A stretch of 64,000 nucleotides of DNA from Rhypophila decipiens (Eukaryota > Ascomycota > Sordariomycetes > Sordariales > Naviculisporaceae). Every line of letters begins with the position of its first letter. Position 1 is the stretch's first letter. Where the stretch lies: positions 70,446-134,445 of the forward strand of contig MU858075.1 in NCBI GenBank assembly GCA_033297075.1, given 5' to 3'. The notes below the pieces were generated by a model. The model saw only the letters and a program-made list of their open reading frames with translations. It made no database searches and had not been told where the DNA came from. Position numbers and translations under genes: made by a program. Below are positions 1 to 10,869 of this stretch, in pieces.

Positions 1-509
1 GCAGAAAAATGATAACAACTATATGCCTGCGTCTTGTTTACTATGTCTCCAGACTGAGGTAAGCATTCCACGGTAAAAGGAGCATTGCTCATGACCTCAC
101 AGGCGTCAATTGTGTTCTTTATGTAATCAAAAACCTATAAACCAAGTCGCTTGTACATTTAGCATCCTTATCAAGACATGTATTCTCCACTTGCTTATTT
201 ACCGTCCATGATATACTGTACTCGTTTATATCACAAGTGTTCCCTAGGTATGTAGAAACCAGTTGAGAACCAAGAACTCCACGATGCCCCGAAATGCTGC
301 ACCACAGAAGCTACAGACCCAAAGAAGGCGTTATCCAGGCAACAAGTACCTATGTCATATTCCGACATACCTCTCCGCTCCCCAAATACAAAGTCCTCAT
401 CATCATCTCCTCCTTTTTCTCTTGCTGTTGTCCTCGGCCGTGACATGTCTGGTGTCTACCAGCTGCAATGCCCAACCCCGACAACCCGTTCCATAACAAA
501 ACACCCATT
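1..509. other. Intergenic, nothing assigned
   Basis: AT-rich sequence at the left edge of the window. Only short overlapping open frames of 60-80 codons on both strands are present, without splice-supported coding structure, RNA gene or recognisable repeat. The inverted-repeat-flanked element begins just after it. Confidence 0.5.
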
Positions 510-907
510 AACAAGGCGCCTAATATTCAGGCACTACTACTCTCATATACAGGCACCAGTCCAATTTAACTTTCCAGAATAGAGGGATTTATTCGAGCTA
601 GTTAAGGCATTTATTCCAGCCAGTCAAGGTATTTATTCTAGCCAGTTAAGCCATTTATTCTAGCTAGTTAAGGTATTTATTCCAGTCTAGACTATCTAGT
701 AAAGGCCTCTATTTTAGTATAGTTAAGGCATTTATTCCAGCTAGTTAAGGTATTTATTCTAGCCAGTCAGGGCCTCTATTCTAGTCTAGTCAAGGTATTT
801 ATTAAGTCTAGTTAATGTATTTATTCCAATAAGGTTAGTGCCTATATGTGAAGAGACTGGTGCCTGTATATAAGAGGACTGGTGCCTGTATATTAGGGGC
901 CCTTAAC
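510..907. repeat. 22-bp minisatellite array flanked by inverted repeats
   Basis: About eleven degenerate copies of a 22-bp unit run from roughly 586 to 838; the core is TTATTCYAGCYAGTYAAG, and the unit starts GYA or GCC. The array is flanked by a roughly 45-bp imperfect inverted repeat: 518-562 (CCTAATATTCAGGCAC ... ACAGGCACCAGTCC) matches the reverse complement of about 850-907 (ACTGGTGCCTGTATAT ... TATTAGGGGC). Each arm carries two copies of the motif CAGGCACYAGTC or its complement. The arrangement of terminal inverted arms around a non-coding tandem array with no ORF resembles a non-autonomous (MITE-like) element or a foldback element. Related arrays occur near 13.4 kb and 19.0 kb. I see no obvious target-site duplication. 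Confidence 0.75.
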
Positions 908-1020
908 AAACAGCCCTGGTTTCTCATATGCCGCCACCGCCTCCTTGCACATCTCAATCTCACCCTCGCAGTCGGGCTGTTGTTGTCCATCACTTGAACA
1001 GCTGATATCATGCCGCTGCT

Positions 1021-1063
1021 GCTGCTACTGCTGCTGCTGCCAACCACCACCACCACCACCACC
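1021..1063. repeat. CTG and CAC trinucleotide microsatellites
   Basis: A short run of CTG units is followed by about eight CAC/ACC units. They lie inside the last codons of the F-box gene, where they encode the polyglutamine and polyglycine tail, so length changes would alter the protein C-terminus. Confidence 0.7.
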
Positions 1064-2651
1064 GCCCACCTCATTAATCACGACAACAGTCTCCCACGTC
1101 GCCACCGGCAGCAGCGGACCTGTCTTTCTGCTCCTCATCCTCCTCCCCCTGCTCCTCCTCAGAATATCCAAGATCCTCTCTTCTGCGCATATCTCATCAT
1201 CTCCATCTGGGAATTGTGCGTGGCCCGCTACAGTCTTGATACATGTAATCAGCGTTAGATTCCTCAACCTCTTTAATTTCCACATCTGACCCTGAAACTT
1301 TCCTAAAGAGGGATGAAACACGTTGATGTCTATTTCTAGCGATTCCAGCCTCGTCATGGACCTTGCTAGTCGTCCAAGGGAGGTGACACTCAGGAGGAGG
1401 TGATCGGCAGTGGTGGTGGTGCTAAACGCTTGATGATGATGGCGAAATATTAGCCGTTTCAAAGTGCCCGAGTGGCGGAGGAGAGCGTCGATGGGGAAAG
1501 AGGCAATATCGACTGTTAGATGCAGGCTATGAAGGGCGTGGATGTGGTCCCGTATTAGGCTGTGGATTATGGATGCTGCTGCTGCTTCTTGACTCTGCTC
1601 TCGGCTTTCGTCGCCATTGCTGCGATGATGATGTTGGATGATTCCAGAATCGTCCACGCGCAGGGTATGCAAATTCGCAAAGTCGCCCAGACGACAAGAC
1701 ACCGAGGAGAAGAAATTAAATGCCGAGACCGAGACCAGCTCGAGCGAGCGGATCTTGCTAAAGTCCCAGTGTAGGGCGGCTTCTTCTACCCCGTGGGTCC
1801 AGTCGTACGACCGGAGGGTGAGCTCTTTGAACGCTGGCAGCCGTTCGCCTTGGTCAAAGTAGAACCGTGTGGGCGTCTTTTCGTTGTCCCGGTATCGGAA
1901 TACCTCGAGAGATTTGGACGCGAGTAGGAGTTCTTTGAGCGAAGGGAGATGGGGCTCTGCGGCGCATACCGCGGTTGGGTGCTGGACTGTGGTTTCGAGC
2001 GAGACTAGTGACTGAGAGGGGATCACGCTCCTGTATAGGTCGGCATGTTTCCCATCCAGAGCACCCAGGGGTAGGCCCTCGATATGGATCTTGATCTTGG
2101 CTGGTTCGTGGGCTGTCAGGGAGTTGATGTCCGAGGGGACCCAGCGGTTGTATCTTGGGCCTGTGTTGCAGATGAATGACCAGCGGAGGTCGGGCGCGGT
2201 CAGGCCGGGCGTCTCGCTCAACAGTGGCAGACAGATGTACCGCACTGATCGCAATTTCTGCAGCTTGTTGAGAAGAATACTAACGCAGTGACGATCGAGG
2301 CCGCTCCGTAGGACGACATGGCGAGTGTGTGCGTGTATATTACGGAGAGCGTGAGGAAATAAGGTTACTGCCTCGAGGGAGGTTATCTGCTGGTTTATAT
2401 GGACTGTCTCGTATGCAAGAGGTGTTGCGAGATGGTTAAAGGTCCGACAGATACGTCGGGCTGTGTTGATAGCTCGAGGGTCGAGATCGTAAAGCTGAAG
2501 ACAACTTGAAGGTTAGATGTTGTCGTCATGTCTGCAAACAAGGCGTAAAGGGCTTGCCCACTGCTTCAAGGATGTGTGTTACGATCTCCGTACTGAGGCT
2601 CGTGATGGATGTTGGTTCAACAGACTGATATCTGAGGAGAGGCTCAGCCAT
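1025..2651 (-). CDS. F-box domain protein
   Basis: Two-exon model: 2651-2562 and 2494-1025 (intron 2495-2561), giving about 519 aa. The intron removes an in-frame stop and joins STEIVTHILEA to LYDLDPRAINTARRICRTF, which completes an N-terminal F-box of the form LxxEIxxxIL...DL...xxRxxCRxFxxLA (about residues 18-55). F-box proteins recruit substrates to SCF ubiquitin ligases through Skp1. The remainder has the leucine-rich, weakly repetitive sequence common in fungal F-box proteins (for example LPAFKELTLRSYDWTHGVEE), without a named substrate domain. The extreme C-terminus is low complexity: a run of nine glycines, then WQQQQ, encoded by CAC and CTG trinucleotide tracts. The donor GTGGGC is unusual, so the exact exon 1 end is inferred. 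Function beyond F-box is unknown. Confidence 0.72.
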
Positions 2652-4597
2652 GGCGACGAAGGAGCTGCGAAAAAGTTGGGAACCTCACTCGAAACTGGAC
2701 ATCTGGAAAACGGAGGCGATTCAGGGGCAGAGGAAGAAGAAAGCAGTTGCCTCCTTGTATCCAGTTGATGCATAACCTCCAACCCTTTGAGTAGTGGCCT
2801 TGCTTTGTTCCAGTCCCCTTGGCCATTGAAGTCGAGCACAACATGGGAAGAAGGAGAATATGCCCGCACCATGGATCATATTTTGATAACCTGAGATAGG
2901 AGAAGAATGCCCGGCTCGTCGATTATCCGCTTGTGGCTTGTCGTTGTCCTACTTGCACTTTGCAAGATCGACATCGAAGAAGAAAGTCATAGAACGACCC
3001 AGATCGCCAAGGGTAGGGTTAGTATCGGGACCATCGCAAGTCTTGAGCACTACTCTGTCGGTCCCCAAAGAGCCAAGAATGGTCACAGATAAAAGATGTC
3101 TCCTTTGCAATGACCTGTCTGGATTCCGATCTGTCAGATTCCACCAACACTCCGTATTCAGTGATATCTGACACGTAGAAAGAATGATGCTTACCTCTCA
3201 AGAAGATAAGACATTTATCTGCCTGCCGCTTTCTATTTGATCCCAGCGTGGCACCCGATCATGTCTCGTCTCGTGAGACTCGATCCCACGATCTCGGTAG
3301 CTACTATCAGATCAAGCGATCAGTCGTCGACGATTGGATCTTCCGAGGCAAGTAAGCCTCTTGGTGAGCGGGTGTACGCCACTCCGGGAAGGGCCATGTC
3401 GTGATTGGTCTTGTAGGATATAAACCAGAAAAAGAAAGGAAATAGTCAGCTCTCGACATCGTACACTAGGGTGCTATAAGTAATGGTCCAAGGCGGACCA
3501 GCTCGGCCGTTTTCGGTGGCAGCATGTTGTTCTGCTCTCTTACCCTTTTCAGCAGTGTACTGGACTATGTGCTACTTGAGGAAAAGCGACGACTGTCATC
3601 ACCTCAAGCCACATGCGATTTTCCCTGCCATTCCTCTTGCCCATGGCATGATAACGAGTGACTATCATGGGTTATCGTTCGGGAGGTACTTAACACATGG
3701 TTCCAGACCAGTCTCTGTGCGGCAGATCGTCATCTGGTGTAGCACGATCAAAAGAGCGTCAGTGATTCAAGGTTTCAGAATGTGGCGTTGGCGATACCAA
3801 GCAGTTGATTGGCCGCTTGGAGGTGCCTTGCTGAAGTGAACCAATATGTATGAAACGGGGCATGAAGATATCTGTAGCGTCGAGGCGTATAACCTTGCTT
3901 CCAGGAACTGATATCACGTCTGAGAAATATTGATCAACTTATCCTGGTCGAGATAACCATCAGCCGCGCCTACCTACCAGTCAGCAGGACGAGGTAGAAA
4001 TGTCGTCGACGACGTAGACTGCACTAGCACGCCTGAAATCAAGTTGCACATGCACCGTAGGCGTGGTAACAGAGTCGTCTGTCAAGATACACAACGGATG
4101 TTAGGTTCAAAAAGGGTTTTCTCGATTCTCGGCAGGGACACGAGCAGGGCATAGTGAAACTAAGGCCCATCGTCCTGATCCCGAGCTAAACTATATGTGA
4201 CTCGCACACTCTTCTAAGGTATATATCTTGCTCGCAATGCTCCCGAACCAGCAGACGTGAGCCCAGAATGTAGAAAGGGGTAGAAATGGGGATAGGACAA
4301 CGCAAAACCACTAAGACATATATGCATTTTTTCCACCATGTTATGACATGAAATAGGTATAAATCGTCCCATCTGGAGGGAGCAGCCAGTGTCGTACGCC
4401 CGAAGAAATGTTGCGCTTTTTGTGCCAAAGGCAGAGAAACCGGATTAGAAGTGAAAAAAAAAAACGGAGGGGCCGAACAGCACCAAAAATGCCACCAAAT
4501 CGGATAGAAGCAGAAATAATGTGATACATTTCTGGCGAGAGATGTCCATGTGTGCATCGTTGTTGACAAAATTCTCAAGTATCAGTCGAATGGAGGC
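2652..4597. other. Intergenic region upstream of the F-box gene
   Basis: About 1.9 kb between the F-box gene start and the 3' end of the VHS-GAT gene. The longest open frame (3483-3839, 118 codons) has no recognisable domain or splice support. A short AACCCTAA-type motif occurs on the minus strand near 3013-3021. No RNA gene was recognised. Confidence 0.5.
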
Positions 4598-6378
4598 CTA
4601 ATAGCGATAGACAGCTTCCGATTTCTTTCCCGGGGTGGCACTGTACAAGTCAAACCCATCATCGCTAACCGGCGTGACGGGATCCAGCTGGGGGGCTCCA
4701 TGTCGGGTGCCAGGGTGATATGGCTCGTATGCATATGTCGAAGATGCACCGCCGCTATCCGCGCCCGCTCCGCTTCCAGACGGTCCAGATGGTCTATACG
4801 CTGATCCCGACGCTTCTGGTTGTGGGTCCCTGAACGGATCGTCCTCGTCCTCATGCTGATATTGTGGTGTGCCCGTTGCGGATCTAGATGGTCCCGCCAC
4901 ACTGGGCTCCCAAGTCGCCGACGCCTTACCTTTCCCATTTCCCACTGCCTGTCGACTCGGCACAGGGGGAGGAGCGCCCAGGTTATGTCTAGAAGATGAA
5001 GCTGATGCTGAGGATGGCTGCTGCCATGCTCCACCGCTACTGCTCCCACTTGCTGCTGGGCCTCCCCACCCGGCTTGTTCCCGAGCTGGGGGCAACGGCA
5101 GCCCGCTCTCCTGGCTTGAATGCTCGCCGAGCCCGAGCTGCTTCTTGGCATTGAGCACGGCCCGCTGGTGCAGGTTGAGTGAGCTTTGCAGCTGCTCGTT
5201 GGTGTCGAGAAGGCTCTCCATAGTGTCATTATCCGGCGCTGGGTTGGTTGCTGACATGTATCCTTGAATGCTGCGGGAGGCACTCAGGCAGCGGTCTGCA
5301 AACTCTTTGATCAGGTCATTGGACAGCATCTCGGATGGAGCGGTACATGTGACGACCTGCTCAAGAAGCTTGGCGGAGGTTCGTGCTTCTTCTAACCGAT
5401 TAGCCAGCTCAACTGGGTTAGGGAGCCTCATGTTGGTATGCGAGCGGGCGAAGTAGCTCTGGTGCGGTTGCTGGGCCGGCTGTGGGGAATCGAAAGCGGG
5501 CGCATTAAGAGTCCTAGGGGCTGGGGCAGGTCGTCCCTGAAAGAGTTGTCAGTCAACAGTGCTCTCATCAACCGGTCAAGTTGAGGCACCTACGCCATAT
5601 GCTTTGTATGCCTTCTCTTTCTCTTTCTTCCACATGTCGATGAGTGGCCTGAGCCCCTCGTCGTACCCCTTGGTGTTTTCAAACGTGTCAAGGGTTTCCA
5701 TCAGCATCTGGCGTACGCTCGCGTCCCGGCCAGATCTGAGCAGCTCCTTGGTCGCGTCGACAAACTTCTTGTCCAGGTTGCGGGTAAAGGTTGGGCCAGG
5801 ATTGTCGGCCAGGATCCGAATCAGCATAATGGCGTTGTACTGAAAAGTCGGCTTGGACCAGTAATCACGGTACAGAAACTTGCGTATGAAGCGGGCAGCT
5901 TCCGCCGCGGCGGCTGGGGAGGACTCAGCCGCATCGACGATGTAGGGTAGGTAGGTAACGTCATTTCCCTATAACAAGGTCTCAGTTTCTCCTGCGTGAC
6001 AGCAATATTCATGATTCGGTAGCCTCTGCAACGTGGTGCCAAGTTTCACGTACCGAGTGGTCCCCGCCAGATTCACAGAATCCTTTCTGCAACTTGTCGT
6101 TAGCAACGCGACTTGTCAAACACTTGGTGGAGAGGCTGCCGTGTACGAACCACACAACGAACAGCCGTGGTTTCGGGCGTCTCGGTACTGGGATCGACGG
6201 TCGCCGTTGCTTCTTCCGACGATCCGCCTGTATAGGCGTGGAAGCCGTTGTCAGTCCAATGCCTGTGCGACGCCTTGCCGTGCAAGCTGAAAGCAAGGTT
6301 GACTAAGTAGTTACCTGACTTACCACCGAAAGTCGGCCGCCGTTTGATGGTGCCAAGCACCTTGTTGAAGCTCTTCAT
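4598..6378 (-). CDS. VHS-GAT domain trafficking protein (Lsb5-like)
   Basis: Five exons: 6378-6324, 6227-6151, 6086-6054, 5968-5594, 5536-4598; all junctions stay in frame, giving 492 aa. Residues about 30-165 form a VHS domain; recognisable stretches are STETPETTAVRCVK, TYLPYIVDAAESS and NAIMLIRILADNPGPTF. Residues about 216-315 form a GAT-like three-helix domain (PNPVELANRLEEARTSAKLL ... LLDTNEQLQSSLNLHQRAVL). The tail is Pro/Ser/Gly-rich and disordered. VHS and GAT domains bind sorting signals, ubiquitin and Arf-type GTPases on endosomal or Golgi membranes; yeast Lsb5 also links to actin patches. The fifth-exon length and domain order fit the conserved fungal family. The exact orthologue name is inference; membership in the VHS-GAT class is well supported. 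Confidence 0.88.
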
Positions 6379-8227
6379 AGCCGCGTTAGGAGTCTGCAGA
6401 CCGCAGTGACAGGCGAGATTCGTGTCTGCGTGCTAACAGTAGCTGCTTTGAAAGTTGGGAAACGGTTTGGCTAATGCAGCGGGTTGACGGGAGTTGCAAA
6501 GAGTTCCAGGACCGGGAGGTAAATGGTTGGATCCTCGGCGCAACTTAGATAAGCGATGTGATTATGGGCTGTACCTGACAAAACAAGCAGCCCGAGGAGT
6601 CAAATGCGAGCGTGCTAAATTGAGCGATAACGGGACTAAGTGTGGGAAGGAGAGGCCAGAAGGATGCGGGATTCGGGAAGATGGATGAGGGCCAGGCGAC
6701 ACCAGGGGCCGAGAAGAGGCTGCTCGGCCGTGTGTCTTTATACAAGCATGCAGGAGCGTTCGTCTGGATTATGGATATCAAGACGCTGGTGAGTGGTGAC
6801 CCGCGACCGAGATCTGGGGGCCCCGCGAATGGGACGTTTGTTGCCACTGCGCGCTTAGCGGCCTAGCACTCTGGTGGACACTGGGCCTTGTTAGCGCGTC
6901 TTGAAAGAACGGCCCGTTCTGTCACAGGTGCAGTCTGCAGTGTGCAGGCGGGGGTCCAGGGTCCAATGTTCTGCTGTCCGTGGTAGATGACAAGGGACAG
7001 TGATATGAGACGACCGCGGCGGCATCAAGGCCACCGCTCCCATTCATGATTGATCAGTCCCCTTTGTTCTCTGGTGCTTCTGTTATTCTCAACGTACCTT
7101 GTTCAACTCGGACTTGCTTAGCACCAAGGTTGAGTAAACGGATTGAATTATCGGCGTCGTGTTTCAAACGAACCCGTTCTCGGTGATAGACCCGCAGGCC
7201 GGCTCCTGAAACAATTCAGCCTTATATCTTGTCTTTCAGGTTACCGATACACGCACTTCTTGGACAAGGCTGCCAGGGCCACCACTGCTAGGTACTGTGC
7301 TTGGTCGATGTTGCAAGGCGGGAGATCGGGGGATTTATCGATTGGTCGACCGGGATGACGTGGTTCAGCAAGCATTTATACCAGGTTCTGGCATGTCTGG
7401 ATAATCAAGTCGTCTCCAACATTGAAAGGTAAAATATCGACAATCAGTGTATTACTAAACAGTTGTACCGAACTTGGAGAGATGGATACACGACGGCACA
7501 GCTAGATTGGACTTGAGAGCAAGCCTTGTCTGTGTTCCCTCACGATTTTTATATATGATTCGGAAACAAGAAAGAAACAAAGGCTGGAAGAACAGTGGCC
7601 ACGGCGGAGTTAAGACTTGATGGAGGCGAAGCAGCCCACGGATTGCGCGTCCATCGGCATCGTGAGAATCCAAGAGCAAGTATCCATAATTCCGCTCTTA
7701 GCATACGCAACGGAATCTTATGCCAAGCACTGGGGAAATGGTCCTCAGGGGATCAATATCGTCGTTTTAGCATTTGTTTTGCAGCCAAGGGTTGCTCTTC
7801 AATAACGCACATAACTGATCATTGCACAGCCCCCAAGTCCCCCAACTTCCACGCAAGCTCTCACCTCAATGAGTGGCCTCGTGAGCCACATGCAACATGA
7901 TGAGATGAGAAATGACATATCGGGGACCCAAGTGCCAGAGTGACTGAATACTTGTCAAATGCTCAGCGTAAATCACCATCAGTGAAATCTAGCGACTATA
8001 ATACAAATCGCCCAGATCTAAGCTACGCAAGGCCGCGAAAAGCTGTCCGTCGCAGCACAAAGACCACCACCTTTACCCGTGTTCTTGTACCCGAGACGAG
8101 ATTTTGTGACGCGGTACACCCACAAATCCAGTCATAAGTACCGGGCAATTCACAGCAGAAAGGCTATGCTGTCAACTCTAGCCCTTGCTCAGCCAATGTG
8201 CCAACCAAAATTCCACCGCCGTTCGAA
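6379..8227. other. Intergenic region between two minus-strand genes
   Basis: About 1.85 kb holding the promoter of the VHS-GAT gene and the 3' flank of the UBX gene. Only short overlapping frames are seen (the longest about 100 codons) on both strands, with no domain, RNA gene or clear repeat. Confidence 0.5.
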
Positions 8228-9861
8228 TCATGTCTCCCCATTGTCGACATCCTCGTCATCCTCCGGGGAAATGTCCTCGACCACGAGACTACCGCCTCTC
8301 CCCATCTTCTCTCCGATCGTCACAGTTGTGCTTGGCGCAAAGGTTTCTCTCGGCAAGACTTGTGCGACCTGGAATTGATACTTGTGTTCGTAATCCTCTG
8401 GCTTGCCGACGTCTTCGGCCAAATCACCGTCTTGGAGCAAATTGTAGCACTCGACAAATGCATACAAGTCGTCAATGGAGGTCGCACCATCAAATCTCCG
8501 GATAACTCGGCCCCCACCGGCAGATGCAGGCATATTCAACGCCAGACGGACAGCGTTCTTGACGGTGGCGTCTGGTTCTGGTGAGATGGTCCTTGCCCGC
8601 CATTTTCTCCATTGCTCACGTAGTCGGTCGAGGCGTGCGGCTGCCTCTTCTGCTTCCCGTGCGCGTTTCTCTGCAGCTGCAGCGGCGGCTGCCGCCTCCT
8701 TGCGCCGACGGGCTCGCTCCCGGTCCAATGCCAGAGAGCGTTCATAGGCAGAATCTTGTTGGGAGCGCAGATTGCGGGCCAGTTCCTGAGACGCTCGCTC
8801 CGCTCGCACGTTATCGAGCTCCGGAGCATACTTCTCCATCGCCTTTTGGATGGATGAGATATATGTGTCTGGCGATATAGGCCCGGCCATCCGTTTGATC
8901 ACTCCCATCCGTGTGCTTCCCTCCTTGGGGGTGAGGCAGATAAGGCAGGAAAACGGATACTTGGTGCACATATACTCGCTCGCAACTTGATATGCCTCGG
9001 AATCCAACACATTCCCTCCCCAGATGATGATGTTGTTAGACGCGTCATTGATGAAGTTGACGACCTGCGGTGAGAGCAAAGTATCACGAACAAACCTGTC
9101 CGTGTCGTCGTGCTCGGGCGAGATTAGGACCGTCAGAAGGAATTTCAGGTCCTTCTTTGCCGCATCGAGTGCCTGAGCATGTCCACCTTCGAAGAAGGGC
9201 AAACTGGCTGCGCCATACTCCTCGTCAAACTCGCGCTTGAATCTCTCTGCTGTCTCCTTCGGCAGCAAAGGCCTCCTTCCATTTGAATTCCTCCAGCCCC
9301 TTTGGAACGAGGATACGACTGTGCGGGGCCGGAATGGCGGTGGAAGGAAGGATAACAGGAAGAAAATGAGGCGGGAGACACGGCCAAACGCCCAGGATCC
9401 AGCTCGAAATGGAAGGTTCAAAAGCGCCGAGAAAAAGAAAGGAAGGTGGTATACACTGGGGACTTGAGGTACCACTCGTGGGGCTAGGTCGGTTCGGGGT
9501 GATCTCGCGCGCACTGGATGGGAGTCGGCGTCGGTGAAGAAAGTCTCGTGCAGGTTCTCGTGTCGGGCGCTTGGTCGTGGGCCGGCGTTCTGAGCGGCTT
9601 GGGCTTCAGCAACCAGATCCGGGCCCTCGCCATCGAAGAATTTGGCTATCGCTATCTGTGAGACCCTAGCAGTCAGCTCCAGCCTCCATCACATCTAGAG
9701 CAGAAGAAGGAGCACTGTACCTGGACATTCCACTGTGACCGTTCCAGCAATGGAACCGCATCTTTGATGTCTTGGCTGGTAACATCAGTATATTGTTGGA
9801 GGGCTTGTTGCTGGTCCTGCGTGAGCTGGCTCAGATCGAAATTGGAATCACTATCTGCCAT
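8228..9861 (-). CDS. UBX domain protein of the Ubx2/FAF2 (UBXD8) type
   Basis: Two exons, 9861-9721 and 9655-8228, with a GTAC donor and an in-frame junction; 522 aa. Domains in order: N-terminal UBA-like segment (about 10-50; QDQQQALQQYTDVTSQDIKD, LLERSQWNVQ); a hydrophobic hairpin at about 115-154 (HLPFFFSALLNLPF, LIFFLLSFLPPPF) of the type that inserts into the ER or lipid-droplet membrane; a UAS thioredoxin-like domain (about 200-330; KDLKFLLTVLISPEHDDTDRF, NNIIIWGGNV); an Ala/Arg/Glu-rich coiled coil (about 340-410); and a C-terminal UBX domain (about 425-505). Proteins of this design recruit Cdc48/p97 to the ER for ERAD and lipid-droplet control. The start was chosen because the UBA segment begins here and no upstream coding exon is evident. 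It is divergent from PAN3. Confidence 0.9.
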
Positions 9862-10869
9862 TGTGCTGCCATGGAAGGTAGCAACCCCGGAGGAGATCAA
9901 GCTGTTCTGTAGTAGTGCTCGAGGTCCTTGACAAATGCGATATCAGTCGTTGCGGTTTGCTGCAAGACGGAAGCAAGCTCTGCACTCTAATTATCGTCAA
10001 ATACTTTTCTCCCTGTGCCTTCGTTTCCTCGAGAAAAGTATGTGTTTTGGGTTGTGAGAATTAAGTCTTTCAGCGTTTGGTGGTTTTCGGCTTATTACCA
10101 CGTGTAGATTGGCAGAGAGCCTCGAATGTTCCGAGGGTGCATAACGTCATATCCTCTTAAGTGCATTTTGGCTTGGCGCGTTTTCGATAAGGTCCTTCCC
10201 TGTGGGGCGGAACATGAAACTAAATCTCCAAATCGGAAAGAGGGACGTGCACGCTGGGGGCTGGAAGTGGGCAGGTGGGCTACCCGCGAACCGCAGCGGC
10301 AGCCAAGCCGCAAGCATTACAGGTAGGAGGGATGATCTCGGCGAGACCCACCTCCGAGTTGTGCGCTCCATGTTTGATCCTCATGCTTTCCGTCTTCAAC
10401 ACCTGGGACGCCGCCGCCTTGCCGCCGAGACTTCGTCGCCAGTTCGAACCCCAATCCAGCAAAATCGCTCATCGGGACCACAGCAAAGACGCAAAAAGTC
10501 TTTGGCCCGTCCTCGGCCCGCTGTCCTTTGTTCAATCGCGTTTTGCGACAAGCCAGGAGCCCCTCACCGCCGTCTGTCGCCCTTGCCGCCGTCGGGTCCG
10601 CTGGCGAGATATCGCCCATCCAAGTCAAAACATGGGAGGAATAACCCAGAGTCGAGTTAGTGTGACTGCCCCTTCGCCGATGAATTCTCCCCAGTACGGG
10701 TGTACCTTCGCCGCCGATCCACTCTAGTCTCTAGGATGCCCTTTGCCTGTTGAGCATCTTCGCTCCGACGCAGACACCGTACCAGTGCTGATCCTTCCTG
10801 GCTCGCTGTCGCTTGATAGATTCTGTAGCGCTTAATCTGATTCCGACTTCCTAAGAGTGCGCTCTCGCG
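9862..10869. promoter_or_regulatory. Shared divergent promoter region, UBX gene / PAN3
   Basis: About 1 kb between divergently transcribed genes. The PAN3-proximal part is GC-rich and keeps several overlapping frames open (up to 152 codons), but these conflict with one another, lack domains, and are better read as leader and promoter sequence. No individual operator can be named. Confidence 0.5.

Noticed and set aside
3483..3839. 118-codon plus frame between the F-box and VHS-GAT genes
   Set aside because: No similarity to any family I know, no introns, no leader-like sequence.
10202..10727. Overlapping plus and minus frames of up to 152 codons upstream of PAN3
   Set aside because: Several frames are open at once because the region is GC-rich; no domain and no splice support. 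Treated as promoter and leader.
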